Shown one piece after another: positions 26,325 to 35,140 of a stretch of 64,000 nt of DNA (the stretch's first letter is position 1; each line of letters begins with the position of its first letter). Source of the stretch: DASYQD01 sp963837455 (GTDB taxonomy: Bacteria > Acidobacteriota > Thermoanaerobaculia > Multivoradales > JAIOJS01); assembly GCA_963837455.1 (NCBI GenBank), contig CAWINM010000008.1, positions 62,001 to 126,000 of the forward strand, read 5' to 3'. A model generated the notes under the pieces. It ran no database searches and was not told where the DNA came from. It saw only the letters and a list, made by a program, of their open reading frames with translations. A program made the position numbers and the translations under genes.

Positions 26325-27401
26325 ATGAGCGCATCCGCTCCCCATCCGCTCGTCGAGATCACCCGCGCTCGCCTGCTCGAGTTCGTGCGCCAGCCGGAGG
26401 CGCTGTTCTGGGTGTTCGGCTTCCCGGTGATCATGGCGGTGGTGCTGGGGCTGGCGTTCCGCGCCAAGCCGCCAGCGGAGATGCCGGTGGCGGTGGTAGG
26501 CGACGGACCGGCCGTCGACCGCCTGGTCGAGATCCTCGACGCCTCGCCGCTGCTGGTGGCCAAGCGGCTGCCGGCGGCGGAGGCGGCTCGCGCCCTGCGT
26601 ACCGCCAGGTACGAGGTGGCGGTGCTGGCCACGGGCGATGCCACCTCCACCGGGCCCGCCGGCGTGCCGCAGGTGACCTTCCGCTACGACCCCGCCCGTG
26701 CCGAGGCGCGTGCGGCGCGCCTCGCCGCCGCCGACGCCCTCGAGCGCGCCGCCGGGCGCCGCGACCCGCTGCCCATCGGCCAGGAGGAGGTGCACGAGCG
26801 TGGCCAGCGTTACGTCGACTTCCTCATCCCCGGTCTCATCGGCCTCAACCTGATGAGCAGCGCGCTGTGGGGGTTCTCCTTCGCGCTGGTGCAGATGCGG
26901 GCCGGCAAGCTGCTGCGCCGCTTCGCGGCGACGCCGATGCGGCGCCCCGACTTCCTCATCGGCCTGATGTGCTCGCGGCTGATCTTCCTCGCCCTGCAGG
27001 TCGCCTTCCTGCTGGTCTTCGGCTGGCTCGCCTTCGACGTCGCCGTGCACGGCTCAGTGCTCGCCATCGCCGTCATCGGCACCGTCGGAACCTTCGCCTT
27101 CACCGGTATCGGCCTGCTCGCGGCCTCGCGCGCCAAGACCCTCGAGGGGGTCTCCGGCATCACCAACCTGATCATGGTGCCGATGTGGCTGCTGTCGGGG
27201 GTGTTCTTCTCCTACGAGCGCTTTCCCGAGATCATCCAGCCGGTGATCCGTGCCCTGCCGCTCACCGCCTTCAACGACGCCTTGCGGGCGGTGGTCAACG
27301 ACGGCGCGCCACTCGTCGCCAGCTGGCCGCAACTGCTGGTGCTCGCGCTGTGGGCGGTGGTGCCCTTCGCGGTAGCCCTCAAGCTGTTCCGCTGGCAGTG
27401 A
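26325..27401 (+). CDS. ABC-2 type exporter, permease subunit
   Basis: A membrane protein of 358 residues with the ABC-2 layout: one N-terminal membrane helix (FWVFGFPVIMAVVLGLAF), a large outside domain of about 140 residues, then five helices (for example LIPGLIGLNLMSSALWGFSF, VAFLLVFGWLAFDVAV, LIMVPMWLLSGVFFSY). It ends in LKLFRWQ. It is translated directly after its ATPase. The exported substrate is unknown; drugs or lipids are common for the family. Confidence 0.9.
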   Translation: MSASAPHPLVEITRARLLEFVRQPEALFWVFGFPVIMAVVLGLAFRAKPPAEMPVAVVGDGPAVDRLVEILDASPLLVAKRLPAAEAARALRTARYEVAVLATGDATSTGPAGVPQVTFRYDPARAEARAARLAAADALERAAGRRDPLPIGQEEVHERGQRYVDFLIPGLIGLNLMSSALWGFSFALVQMRAGKLLRRFAATPMRRPDFLIGLMCSRLIFLALQVAFLLVFGWLAFDVAVHGSVLAIAVIGTVGTFAFTGIGLLAASRAKTLEGVSGITNLIMVPMWLLSGVFFSYERFPEIIQPVIRALPLTAFNDALRAVVNDGAPLVASWPQLLVLALWAVVPFAVALKLFRWQ

Positions 27402-27492
27402 CGGCGGGAGCGGAGCGCTCCCGCCCCGCACGGCGCCGCCTTGCCTCGCGGCGCCGCCACCACGGCTCCCGCGGGTGCCGCGGCGGCCGCTC

Positions 27493-28589
27493 CTAGTGCG
27501 GCGCCGGCGCCTCCGGCGCCGGCGGCTTGGGCACCGACAGCCCCTTGGGAGGGTGACTCTCGAGCTCCTGGAGGAGCATCTCGACGCCTGTCTCGAGCGT
27601 CGGGTCGTGCCCCTGCAGCACCAGGTCCGGGCTGTCGACCACCTCGACGTCGGGCGCCACGCCGACGCCCTCGACGGCCCACGACCCGCTGGGGTCGACG
27701 AAGCGGAAGGTGGGCACCTCGACGCCGCCGCCGTCCATCAGCGACGGGTTGCCGGAGAGCCCGATGAGCCCGCCCCAGGTGCGAGTGCCGACGAGCTTGC
27801 CGAGGCCGCGCTCGCGGAAGAAGTAGGGGAAGGCGTCGCCTCCCGAGCCGGCGTAGCCGTTGATCAGCGTCACCTTGGGGCCGAGGTTGTAGAAGTCCGG
27901 CGTCGGGAAGGGCTCGAGGTCGCGGCGCGCCCAGTACGAGAGCAGCGGACGCTCGAGCAGCTGGATCATCTCGAAGGGGATGAAGCCGCCGCCGTTGTAG
28001 CGGTCGTCGAGGATCAACGCCTCCTTGGTCGACTGCGCGTAGAACCCCTTGAACAGCTCGCGGTTGCCTTCGATGGCGGTATTCGGCAGGTGGATGTAGC
28101 CGATGCGCCCGCCCGAGGCCTGGTCGACGTAGCGCCGCCGCCCCGCCACCCAGTCGAGGTAGCGCAGGCCGGTCTCGCTGGCGATGGTGCGCACGCGCTC
28201 GTCATGGGCCCTGGCGCCGGGCTCCCCCTTGCCGTTCGCCGGCGCCACCCTCAGGGTCACCACCCGGTCGGCCTTGTTCTCGAGCAGGCGGTAGACGTTG
28301 TCGACTCCGTGCGTCGAGACACCGTCGATGGCGAGGATGAGGTCCCCCGTGGCGACCTTGACGCCGGGCTCGGTGAGCGGCGAGCGGTAGTCGTCGTGCC
28401 AGTTCTCGCCCGGGAAGATCTTCGCCACCCGGTAGTAGCCCGAGGGATCGGCGACGATCTCGGCCCCCAGCAGGCCGCCGTCGCGACGCGGCACCTCCCA
28501 GTCGTCCGAGCTCTCGACGTAGCAGTGGCCGGAGTTGAGCTCGCCGATCAGCTCGCCGAGCACGAAGTCGAGGTCGGTGCGGTGGGGAC
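27493..28589 (-). pseudogene. Tricorn-like protease, C-terminal part after frameshift (PDZ and catalytic domains)
   Basis: This frame picks up the tricorn homologue at HRTDLDFVLGELIGELNSGH, just after a G4 run (28584-28587) where the upstream part goes out of frame. It carries a PDZ domain (TGDLILAIDGVSTHGVDNVY) and the tail-specific protease core (GGRIGYIHLPN, EALILDDRYNGGGF, and NGYAGSGGDAFPYFF with the nucleophile serine in GSGGD). The catalytic histidine would be the one in the leading HRTD. It ends in a proline/alanine-rich tail. Removing one base from the run would restore a single protein of roughly 1160 residues. It may be a real mutation or a sequence error. Confidence 0.8.
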
Positions 28590-30982
28590 ATCGACGCCAC
28601 CAGCGGCTCGTACTTGGCGCGTATCGCCGGCCAGTCGAGGCCGTGCATGTTGGGGTCGTAGAACCAGTCGCGGATGATGCGCCAGGCGTCCACCAGCTCC
28701 TCGTGCCACTCGGCGCGCGGCTCGACCTTGAGCTGCATCCCTTCGAGGTCGAGCTTGCCGGCGTCGACATCCTGCCCCGGCTTGGCGTCGAGGATGGCGA
28801 AGGTCGGCGTCTCGCCACCGCGGCGGACGAGCACCTTCTTGCCGTCGGCCGAGAGCGTGAAGCCGGCGATCCCCGAGGCCACCGCCTGCTCCTTCTTCTC
28901 GTCGAGGTCGAAGAGCATCAGCTGCGCCCCGCCGCCCTCCCCCTCGAGGTAGAGCACGCCGCCCTCGTTGGCGGCCAGCGAGCGGTAGACGTCGCTGCCA
29001 CCGGGCAGCGCCCGCACCCGACGCTCGAAGCCGGCAACGTCGACGTCGACGTGCACCGGTTTGGCGGCGGCGGCCTCGCCCTTGGCCCCGCCGGAGCCCT
29101 GGTGGGCGGTGGTGTTGGCAAGGCCCCTGTTCGGCTCGCCGCCGCCGCTCGCCGAGACTCGTCCTCGGGGTGCGTCGGCGGTGCCGGGCACCCCGAGGTG
29201 CCATGGGCCGTTGGCTTCACCCGGCGCCGCGGCATCGCCGGCGAGCCTCGTCCCCGGCGGTGCCACCGGCTTCTCCTCGTCGCTCTTGGGCAGGAACAGC
29301 GCCGGCCCGTCGGCGGCGAGGATGCCGACGTAGACCCGGGTCGGGTGGGTGTAGACGAAGGCCGACTCCCAGCCGCTGAAGGTGAGGTTGAAGTCGCGGT
29401 TGCTGAGGAAGTAGAGGTAGCGCCCCTTGGGGTCCCAGGTGGGCTCCGACTCCCCCGCCTCGTCGGTGGTCAACCGGTAGGTCCTCGCCTGCTCGCGCGA
29501 CCACACCCAGATGCTGCCGTTGCGGGTCTCCATCGCCTTGGTGTACGCGAGCCACCGGCCGTCGGGGGACCAGCTGTACTCGGTGATGTCGGCGGTGGTC
29601 CCGCGGTCGACGTCGGTGATCGCGCCGTCCTTGACGGCGACCACCCGCAACCGCGCCCGCCGGTCCGCGAAGGCGAGCCGCTGCGAGTCGGGGGACCACA
29701 CCGCGCCGTAGCGCCAGGTGGGGTCGCTGTCGCCGTCGTGGGTGACGCGGCGCTCGCTGCCGGTGCCGTCGGCTGGGCGCACGTACAGCTCGTACTCACC
29801 GCTGGCATCGCTCCAGTAGGCGACCCAGCGCCCGTCGGGCGACCACGCGGCGTCGCGCTCGCGCACCCCCGGTGTGCGGGTGAGGTTGCGCACCTCCCCC
29901 TCCTTGGCAGGAGCGGTGAAGAGATCGCCGCGGGCGGTGAACAGAGCACGGGCGCCGCTCGGCGAGAGGTCCGCGGACTCGACGTTGCTCCGCACGTCGA
30001 CGAAGTGCGGCAGGGTGGCGCCGAAGTCGCCGACGACACGAATCGGCACCCGCACGTCCTCGCCGGTCTTCGGGTCGAAGCGCCAGACGTAGCCGCCCGC
30101 CTGGTAGACGAGGCGGCGGCGGTCGCCGCTCGGCCACTCGACGTCCCAACCGTCGTGGTGGGCGACGCGCGACACCTGCTTGCTGGCGAGGTCGTAGGCC
30201 CAGAGGTCGAGCTCGTGCTGCCGGTCGGAGCTGAAGTAGATGCGATCGCCGATCCACACCGGGTGGGCGTCGGTGCCCTGCCAGTCGGTGACCTTCTCGG
30301 CGCTCTTGCGCGCGAAGTCGAAGATCCACACGTCCTGCTGCTGCCCGCCGTGGTAGCGCTTCCAGGTGCGGAAGTCGCGGTCGATCGGCGTGTAGGCGAA
30401 CCGAGAGCCGTCGGCCGAGAACGTGCCGCCACTGCCTTCGGGGGGACCCAGCGGCGTCTCCATGCCGCCGGCCGCCGGCACCACGTAGTGCTGCCCGCGC
30501 CGGTTGTCCCACGGCATGCGGTGGGCGACGAAGACCACACCCTTGCCGTCGGGGGTCCAGTCGATCACCTCGTCGTCGAAGCCACCGCGCGGCGGCAGCG
30601 CGCCGACGTCGTTGTAGAAGGTGAGCTGCCGCGGCGCCCCGCCGTCCACCGAGATCACGTAGGCCTGCCGCGTGCCGTTGTACTCGCCCATGAAGGCGAT
30701 CCACCTGCCGTCGGGCGAGAAGCGCGGGAACAGCTCGAGCCCGGGATCGGCGGTGAGCCGGCGGGCGTCACCGCCGTCGGCGCCCACCACCCAGAGGTCG
30801 CCGCCATAGCTGAAGACGATGGTGTCGCCGGCGATGTCGGGGAAACGCAGCAGGCGGATGAGCCCGGCGTCGTCGCCGGCCGGAGTCGTGGCAGCGTCGG
30901 CAGCCGTCGGCTGGCCGGCCAAGGCGACGGTGAAAACGAGGGCAAGCAGCGACAGCAGCGAGGATGGCAGGTATCGGCGCAT
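28202..30982 (-). pseudogene. Tricorn-like protease, N-terminal part up to frameshift (beta-propellers)
   Basis: Starts at the ATG at 30982 (GGGAGG upstream) with a signal peptide (YLPSSLLSLLALVFTVALAG). It contains the two beta-propellers of tricorn-type proteases, shown by repeated phrases such as RFSPDGRWIAFMGE, AAWSPDGRWVAYWSD and EYSWSPDGRWLAYTK. A linker and the start of the C1 domain follow (VDAWRIIRDWFYDPNMHGLDW). True homology stops near 28587; the frame then runs about 128 codons of nonsense to a stop at 28202. The exported protein would degrade oligopeptides. An alanine/glycine-rich insertion with 'GEANGPWHLGVPGTAD' lies between propeller and C1. Confidence 0.85.
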
Positions 30983-31241
30983 CGGGGTCCTCCCGGGCAC
31001 GCATGGTATGGGATCGCTCGCGAATTGCGAACGAGAAACGCCGATAGGCGTGGCCTCTTCCCGAGGTCCGCCGGCATCAGGACAGCATCAGGACGAGCGT
31101 CTCCCTTGCCGAGCCAGCGACGGGGACAGTCCCTCCATCTCGAGGCCACCGGGAGCGGAGCTCCAGCTGCTCAGCAGCGAGGGTCGGGTGGTAGTGCCCC
31201 TCCCCTGCGGAGGCAGGAGACGGCGGGACAGGGGGCGGGGA

Positions 31242-32420
31242 CTAGTGCCCCAGGTACCAATCGTACCCGTGCTCGAACCAGAAGTCGGTGGGGCGCACGA
31301 AGCTGTAGCGCAAGGTGCCGATCCGCTTCAAGTTCTTCACCCCATACTTCATCGGCGCCACCAGCCGCAGCGGTGCGCCGTGCTCCCACGACAGCGGCCG
31401 ATCGTTGATGGCGTAGGCGAGCAGCGTCTGCGGGTGCAGCGCGCTCTGCATGTCGAGGCCGACGTAGTACCCACGCCCCGGTGTCTCGAGGGCGAGGAAC
31501 GGAGGCAAGAGGTCGGGCTGACGCGCGACGTCCACGCTGGCGCCGTCGCGCCCGGCGGGAGGATAGCGGGCGATGAAGTCGGAGAGCCGCGCCCCCGTCC
31601 AGTGGACGATGATCGTCCACCCCTCGACGCAGCGCAGCTCGGTGACCAGCTCGTGAGCCGGCAGCGCCTGCACGTCGGCGAGGGCGAGCGAGAAGGATCC
31701 CGCGGCGGCGCCCTCGACGGCGAGCTGCCAGCTCGATGGATCGGCGTGGGCGTCGAGCCCGAGGTGGCCGTTGATGCGCGGGCTACGGGCCGCGCGCGAC
31801 GGCGGATAGGTGGGCGCGAGCCGCGTCGGGTCCCACAGCGCCTCCCACAGCGCCTCGTTGGCCTGCAGCACGCGGCGGAAAGGCCACGGCTGACCCGCCT
31901 CCCCTGGACGCGAGATCAGCCAGCGCCAGCCCAGCACCGCCGCCGTGCCGCCCGCGGCGAGCCCGAGGAAGCCGCGCCGCGAGAGGCGGGCGAGCTGGCG
32001 TGCGACGTCGACGTCGCCGCGGCGCAGGATCGCGGGCGCGGCGTCGCCGCTGGCGTCGGGTGACCCGGGGACTGCCCCAACCCTGGGCGATCCGCTCGCC
32101 GTTGCGATGGCGCGGGGAACCACTCGCGAAGCGTCGGTTGGAGCGACGCCTGCGGCGGCCGCCGCGGTGCCGGCGGCACCGGTCTCCGCGCTCGCGGCGT
32201 CGGAAGCGGGCTGCGCGGCGCTCGACGGGGGGGCGGCGGCCTCGTCACCAGGGGTGGTCTCGGCCGCCTCCGCGGAGACCGCCACGGGCGCGCCCTCGCT
32301 GGACACCTGCGGCGCACCGGCAGCGTCGCCGCCGTTGCTCCGGTCGGTCGCAGCGCCGGCCTCCGCGCTCCCTCGCATCGAGGGCGCCCCGCCGTTGCCA
32401 TTCGTCTCGCGGTCGCTCAT
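31242..32420 (-). CDS. Tat-exported molybdopterin oxidoreductase (sulfite oxidase/MsrP-like) with long N-terminal extension
   Basis: A protein of 392 residues. The C-terminal 230 residues are a sulfite-oxidase-fold molybdopterin domain with the molybdenum cysteine in ELRCVEGWTIIVHWTG and the typical YYVGLDMQSALHPQTLLAY and PLRLVAPMKYGVKNLK. A twin-arginine signal (LSRRGFLGLAAGGTAAVLG) is present but lies near residue 145, after about 140 residues of Ala/Gly/Ser/Pro low complexity. That is unusual, since Tat signals are normally near the start; a later start codon is possible but no ATG is obvious. It overlaps the cytochrome b gene as ATGA, and the pair fits the MsrPQ/YedYZ arrangement. Confidence 0.85.
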   Translation of the reverse strand: MSDRETNGNGGAPSMRGSAEAGAATDRSNGGDAAGAPQVSSEGAPVAVSAEAAETTPGDEAAAPPSSAAQPASDAASAETGAAGTAAAAAGVAPTDASRVVPRAIATASGSPRVGAVPGSPDASGDAAPAILRRGDVDVARQLARLSRRGFLGLAAGGTAAVLGWRWLISRPGEAGQPWPFRRVLQANEALWEALWDPTRLAPTYPPSRAARSPRINGHLGLDAHADPSSWQLAVEGAAAGSFSLALADVQALPAHELVTELRCVEGWTIIVHWTGARLSDFIARYPPAGRDGASVDVARQPDLLPPFLALETPGRGYYVGLDMQSALHPQTLLAYAINDRPLSWEHGAPLRLVAPMKYGVKNLKRIGTLRYSFVRPTDFWFEHGYDWYLGH

Positions 32421-33097
32421 GACGGTTCCTCAGCCGGCGCCGGCTCATCGACCACTTCGACGCCAATGACCATCGCCCGGAAGTTGTTCCAGCCGGCGCG
32501 CACGACCTGCGCCACGTGGACGAGGAAGAAGCCGACGTAGCCCATGGTGAGCCAGAAGTGGAAGAAGCGCGTCCGCGCGTAGCCACCGAACAGCGCCGTC
32601 AGCCAGCCCACCTGCACCGGCTTGTAGATCGCCAGCCCGGTGAGCAGGGAACCGAGACCCATCAGCACCACCATGGTATAGGCGATCTGCTGTGCGCCGT
32701 TGAACTTGCGCGGCGGCGGCGCGACCCTGGAGAGGTGCAGGTCGTGCAGCAGCACCTGCCAGGCCTCGCGGAACGATCGCCGGTTGGGCACCAGCGCGCG
32801 CCACTCCCCTGAGAGCGCGGTGTACCCCACGTAGAGCACTCCGTTGAGGGCGAAGAGCCACATCCCGAAGAAGTGCCAGGCCATGCCCTGCGCGAGTCGG
32901 CTGTTGATGTGAAGGAGCTGGTAGAGGCGTGGCGGAAGCTTCATCGCCAGCAGCGTGTGCGCCCCCCACCCGATGCGGTAGATCGGGTTGGCCCAATAGA
33001 TGAGGATGCCGCTCCACACCATCAGCGCGAGCAGCGGAACGTTGACCCAGTGGAACCAGCGAACGGCGAGCGGGTGCTTGAGCGCCAGGCGCTTCAT
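32417..33097 (-). CDS. Cytochrome b561-type membrane subunit for the molybdopterin oxidoreductase
   Basis: A di-heme cytochrome b protein of 226 residues with four to five membrane helices. Candidate heme-ligand histidines are in VRWFHWVNVPLL, GMAWHFFGMW, RFFHFWLTMGY and GFFLVHVAQVV. It should pass electrons from the quinone pool to the exported molybdo-enzyme encoded downstream, which overlaps it by 4 nt. GGGAGG precedes the ATG. The family is that of formate dehydrogenase gamma/cytochrome b561 rather than heme-binding MsrQ; that is judged by eye. Confidence 0.87.
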   Translation of the reverse strand: MKRLALKHPLAVRWFHWVNVPLLALMVWSGILIYWANPIYRIGWGAHTLLAMKLPPRLYQLLHINSRLAQGMAWHFFGMWLFALNGVLYVGYTALSGEWRALVPNRRSFREAWQVLLHDLHLSRVAPPPRKFNGAQQIAYTMVVLMGLGSLLTGLAIYKPVQVGWLTALFGGYARTRFFHFWLTMGYVGFFLVHVAQVVRAGWNNFRAMVIGVEVVDEPAPAEEPS

Positions 33098-33275
33098 CGA
33101 ACCTCCCGCTGCCGGCGGTGTCCAACCCCCGGCGACCAGGGACGCGGAGGCCGGCAGCGTTGGTGGATACGGCTGCGACTCTAGCGCGGCTCACCACGTC
33201 GCCCGTGTAGACTGCGGCGCAGCCGTCCCCGAATCGAGGGGCACCCCCGATCGAGGTGACCGGCGCGAGGAGGAC

Positions 33276-33638
33276 ATGCCCCGGCTCGTCGCCACTCCCG
33301 TCGTCGTCGCCGCCGCCGGCAACAAGCCGAAGGTGATCGAGGAGCTGGTCGGACGCCCGAGCACCGGCAGCGAGGAGATCAGTGTCGCTCGCATGCGGTC
33401 TCCGGGGGGCTGGCAGGAGCCCGGCCAGCGTCCCGAGTTCCGCGAGATCACGGTGGTGCTGCGCGGCCGCCTGCGCGTCGAGCACGAAGGCGGAGAGCTG
33501 AGGGTCGATGCCGGTCAGGCGGTGATCGCCGAGCCCGGCGAGTGGGTGCGCTACAGCACCCCGGAGCCCGAGGGCGCCGAATACGTGGCCATCTGCCTGC
33601 CCGCCTTCTCTCCGGCGATCGTCCATCGCGACCCCTGA
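33276..33638 (+). CDS. Cupin domain protein
   Basis: A protein of 120 residues with a single cupin barrel: REITVVLRGRLRVEHEGGEL, VDAGQAVIAEPGEWVRYSTP and AEYVAICLPAFSP. The classic two-His-Glu set is incomplete, so metal binding is doubtful. The ATG at 33276 has GAGGAG 5 nt upstream. The start (LVATPVVVAAAGNKPKVIEE) is unusual but conserved-looking. Function unknown. Confidence 0.75.
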   Translation: MPRLVATPVVVAAAGNKPKVIEELVGRPSTGSEEISVARMRSPGGWQEPGQRPEFREITVVLRGRLRVEHEGGELRVDAGQAVIAEPGEWVRYSTPEPEGAEYVAICLPAFSPAIVHRDP

Positions 33639-33731
33639 GGCGCCACCGGCCCGCCAGGCAAGGGGGCGGGTCTCCGCTCGTGACGGTGACGGATATGCTC
33701 GCGCGGGTCCACGAGCAGGGAGGACGGCGCG

Positions 33732-34095
33732 ATGTTCCTCGGCCACTTCGCCCTCGGCTTCGCCGGCAAGCACGCAGCGCCCGCGACCTCCCTCGGCACC
33801 CTGTTCGTGGCCGCGCAGCTGGCCGACCTGCTGTGGCCCAACTTCGTCCTGCTGCACGCCGAGCACGTCGAGATCGTGCCAGGGGCCACGACGGTCACAC
33901 CGCTCGAGCTCGTGAGCTATCCCTACTCGCACAGCCTTATCCCTGCTACCTCGGCAGCGTCTTCGGCCGCCGCCGCCGAGCGCCAGCCTGGTCGCCTGGT
34001 CGGCAGAGGGGATCTGGTTGCTGGTGTTGTGGGCGGCCTGGGCCGACCGTCAACGCACCGCGGCGCTGTCCACGGCCCCGACCTCGATCGCATGA
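33732..34095 (+). pseudogene. Degraded small membrane protein gene
   Basis: The first 75 residues read as the start of a familiar polytopic membrane protein (MFLGHFALGFAGKHAAPATS, LFVAAQLADLLWPNF, TPLELVSYPYSHSL), then homology stops. A different frame carries its likely C-terminal end (ASLVAWSAEGIWLLVLWAAW, then a TGA at 34093-34095). The middle helices are missing and the ends are out of frame, so a deletion with frameshift has broken the gene. The name of the family is not certain to me. Confidence 0.6.
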
Positions 34096-34179
34096 CGATC
34101 GGGACCGGCTACGCAGCCGCTCGCGGCCGCCATGTCCGCCTCGGCGGAGGCTATCGCCACCTGTGAGGAACGAACCACC

Positions 34180-34704
34180 ATGATCGGACGTCCGACCGAA
34201 TCCGAGTACGCACCGTTCTACGCCGGCTACATCGCCCACGTGACCGATGACGACATCGTCGCCACGCTGGCGGCGCAGCGGCAGGAGCTCGCCGCACTGC
34301 CGCAAGCGGTACCGGCGGGCCGCGAAACCCACCGCTACGCCGAGGGCAAGTGGAGCGTGCGCGAGGTCGTCGGCCACCTCGGCGACGCCGAGCGCGTCTT
34401 CGGCTATCGCCTGCTGTGCTTCAGCCGCGGCGAGCAGCAGTCGCTGCCCGGCTTCGACGAGAACACCTACGTCGCCAGCGCCGGCTTCGACCGCCGTCCG
34501 CTCGGCGACCTCGTCGCCGAGCTGCTGGCGCTGCGCGACGCCAACCTGGCAACGCTGCGCGCCCTCGACCCCGATGCCGCGATGCGCCGCGGGGTCGCCA
34601 ATGGCCAACCGATCTCGGTGCGCGCCCTCGCCTACGTGATCGCTGGCCACTGCCGCCACCACCTCGGGATCCTGCGCGACCGCTACGGCGTCGCCACCGC
34701 CTGA
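34180..34704 (+). CDS. DinB/YfiT family putative metal-dependent protein
   Basis: A four-helix-bundle protein of 174 residues with the metal-site histidines in VREVVGHLGDAERV and AGHCRHHLGIL. The phrase KWSVREVVGHLGDAERVFGY is typical of DinB-like domain proteins, many of which are thiol transferases or unknown. The ATG at 34180 (GAGGAA upstream) is used instead of one 16 codons earlier that overlaps the broken upstream gene. Confidence 0.85.
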   Translation: MIGRPTESEYAPFYAGYIAHVTDDDIVATLAAQRQELAALPQAVPAGRETHRYAEGKWSVREVVGHLGDAERVFGYRLLCFSRGEQQSLPGFDENTYVASAGFDRRPLGDLVAELLALRDANLATLRALDPDAAMRRGVANGQPISVRALAYVIAGHCRHHLGILRDRYGVATA

Positions 34705-34716
34705 GGGAGCGGGGCC

Positions 34717-35067
34717 GTGGTGTTCGAAGGGCGCCGGGATCGACTGCTGACCCGGATGGAGTTCGCCGGGCGGCTGGCGCGTCACGGCGCCGTCTCCCTC
34801 GGCATTATCGCCGTCTCGCTCTACCTCGGCGCCCTCGGCTACCACCTCACCGAGGGCCTCTCCTGGCTCGACTCGGTGCTCAACGCCTCGATGTTGCTCT
34901 CCGGCATGGGCCCGCTGCACAACCCGCTGACGGTACCCGGAAAGCTGTTCGCGACCTTCTACGCCCTCTTCTCCGGGGTCGTCTTCCTGGCCCTCACCGC
35001 GGTGATGCTGGCGCCGGTGATCCACCGCGTCGTGCACCGCTTCCACCTCGGCGACCCCGAGAGCTGA
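34717..35067 (+). CDS. Small membrane protein with a two-helix, pore-loop-like layout
   Basis: A protein of 116 residues starting at GTG 34717 with GAGGGAGCGG upstream. Helix 1 is GAVSLGIIAVSLYLGALGYHL, followed by a loop with SVLNASMLLSGMGPLHN and helix 2 (LFATFYALFSGVVFLALTAV). The order helix, short helix with Gly-rich loop, helix resembles the pore module of potassium channels, but the selectivity-filter sequence is not conserved (SGMGP), so transport is unproven. It follows the DinB gene by 12 nt. Confidence 0.7.
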   Translation: MVFEGRRDRLLTRMEFAGRLARHGAVSLGIIAVSLYLGALGYHLTEGLSWLDSVLNASMLLSGMGPLHNPLTVPGKLFATFYALFSGVVFLALTAVMLAPVIHRVVHRFHLGDPES

Positions 35068-35140
35068 GCGGGGCCCGCAGACAGCGAGGCCCGCCCCGCC
35101 GAAGCGGAGCGGGCCCCGTGGCTGCCGGTTGCGGTCTACC

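Noticed and set aside
28580..28592. Programmed ribosomal frameshift in the tricorn gene
   Set aside because: No slippery heptamer with a following pseudoknot or internal Shine-Dalgarno is evident, and tricorn proteases are not known to need one. A mutation or sequence error is simpler.
28535..31408. A 957-codon plus-strand frame opposite the tricorn gene
   Set aside because: It mirrors the propeller repeats; there is no independent evidence.
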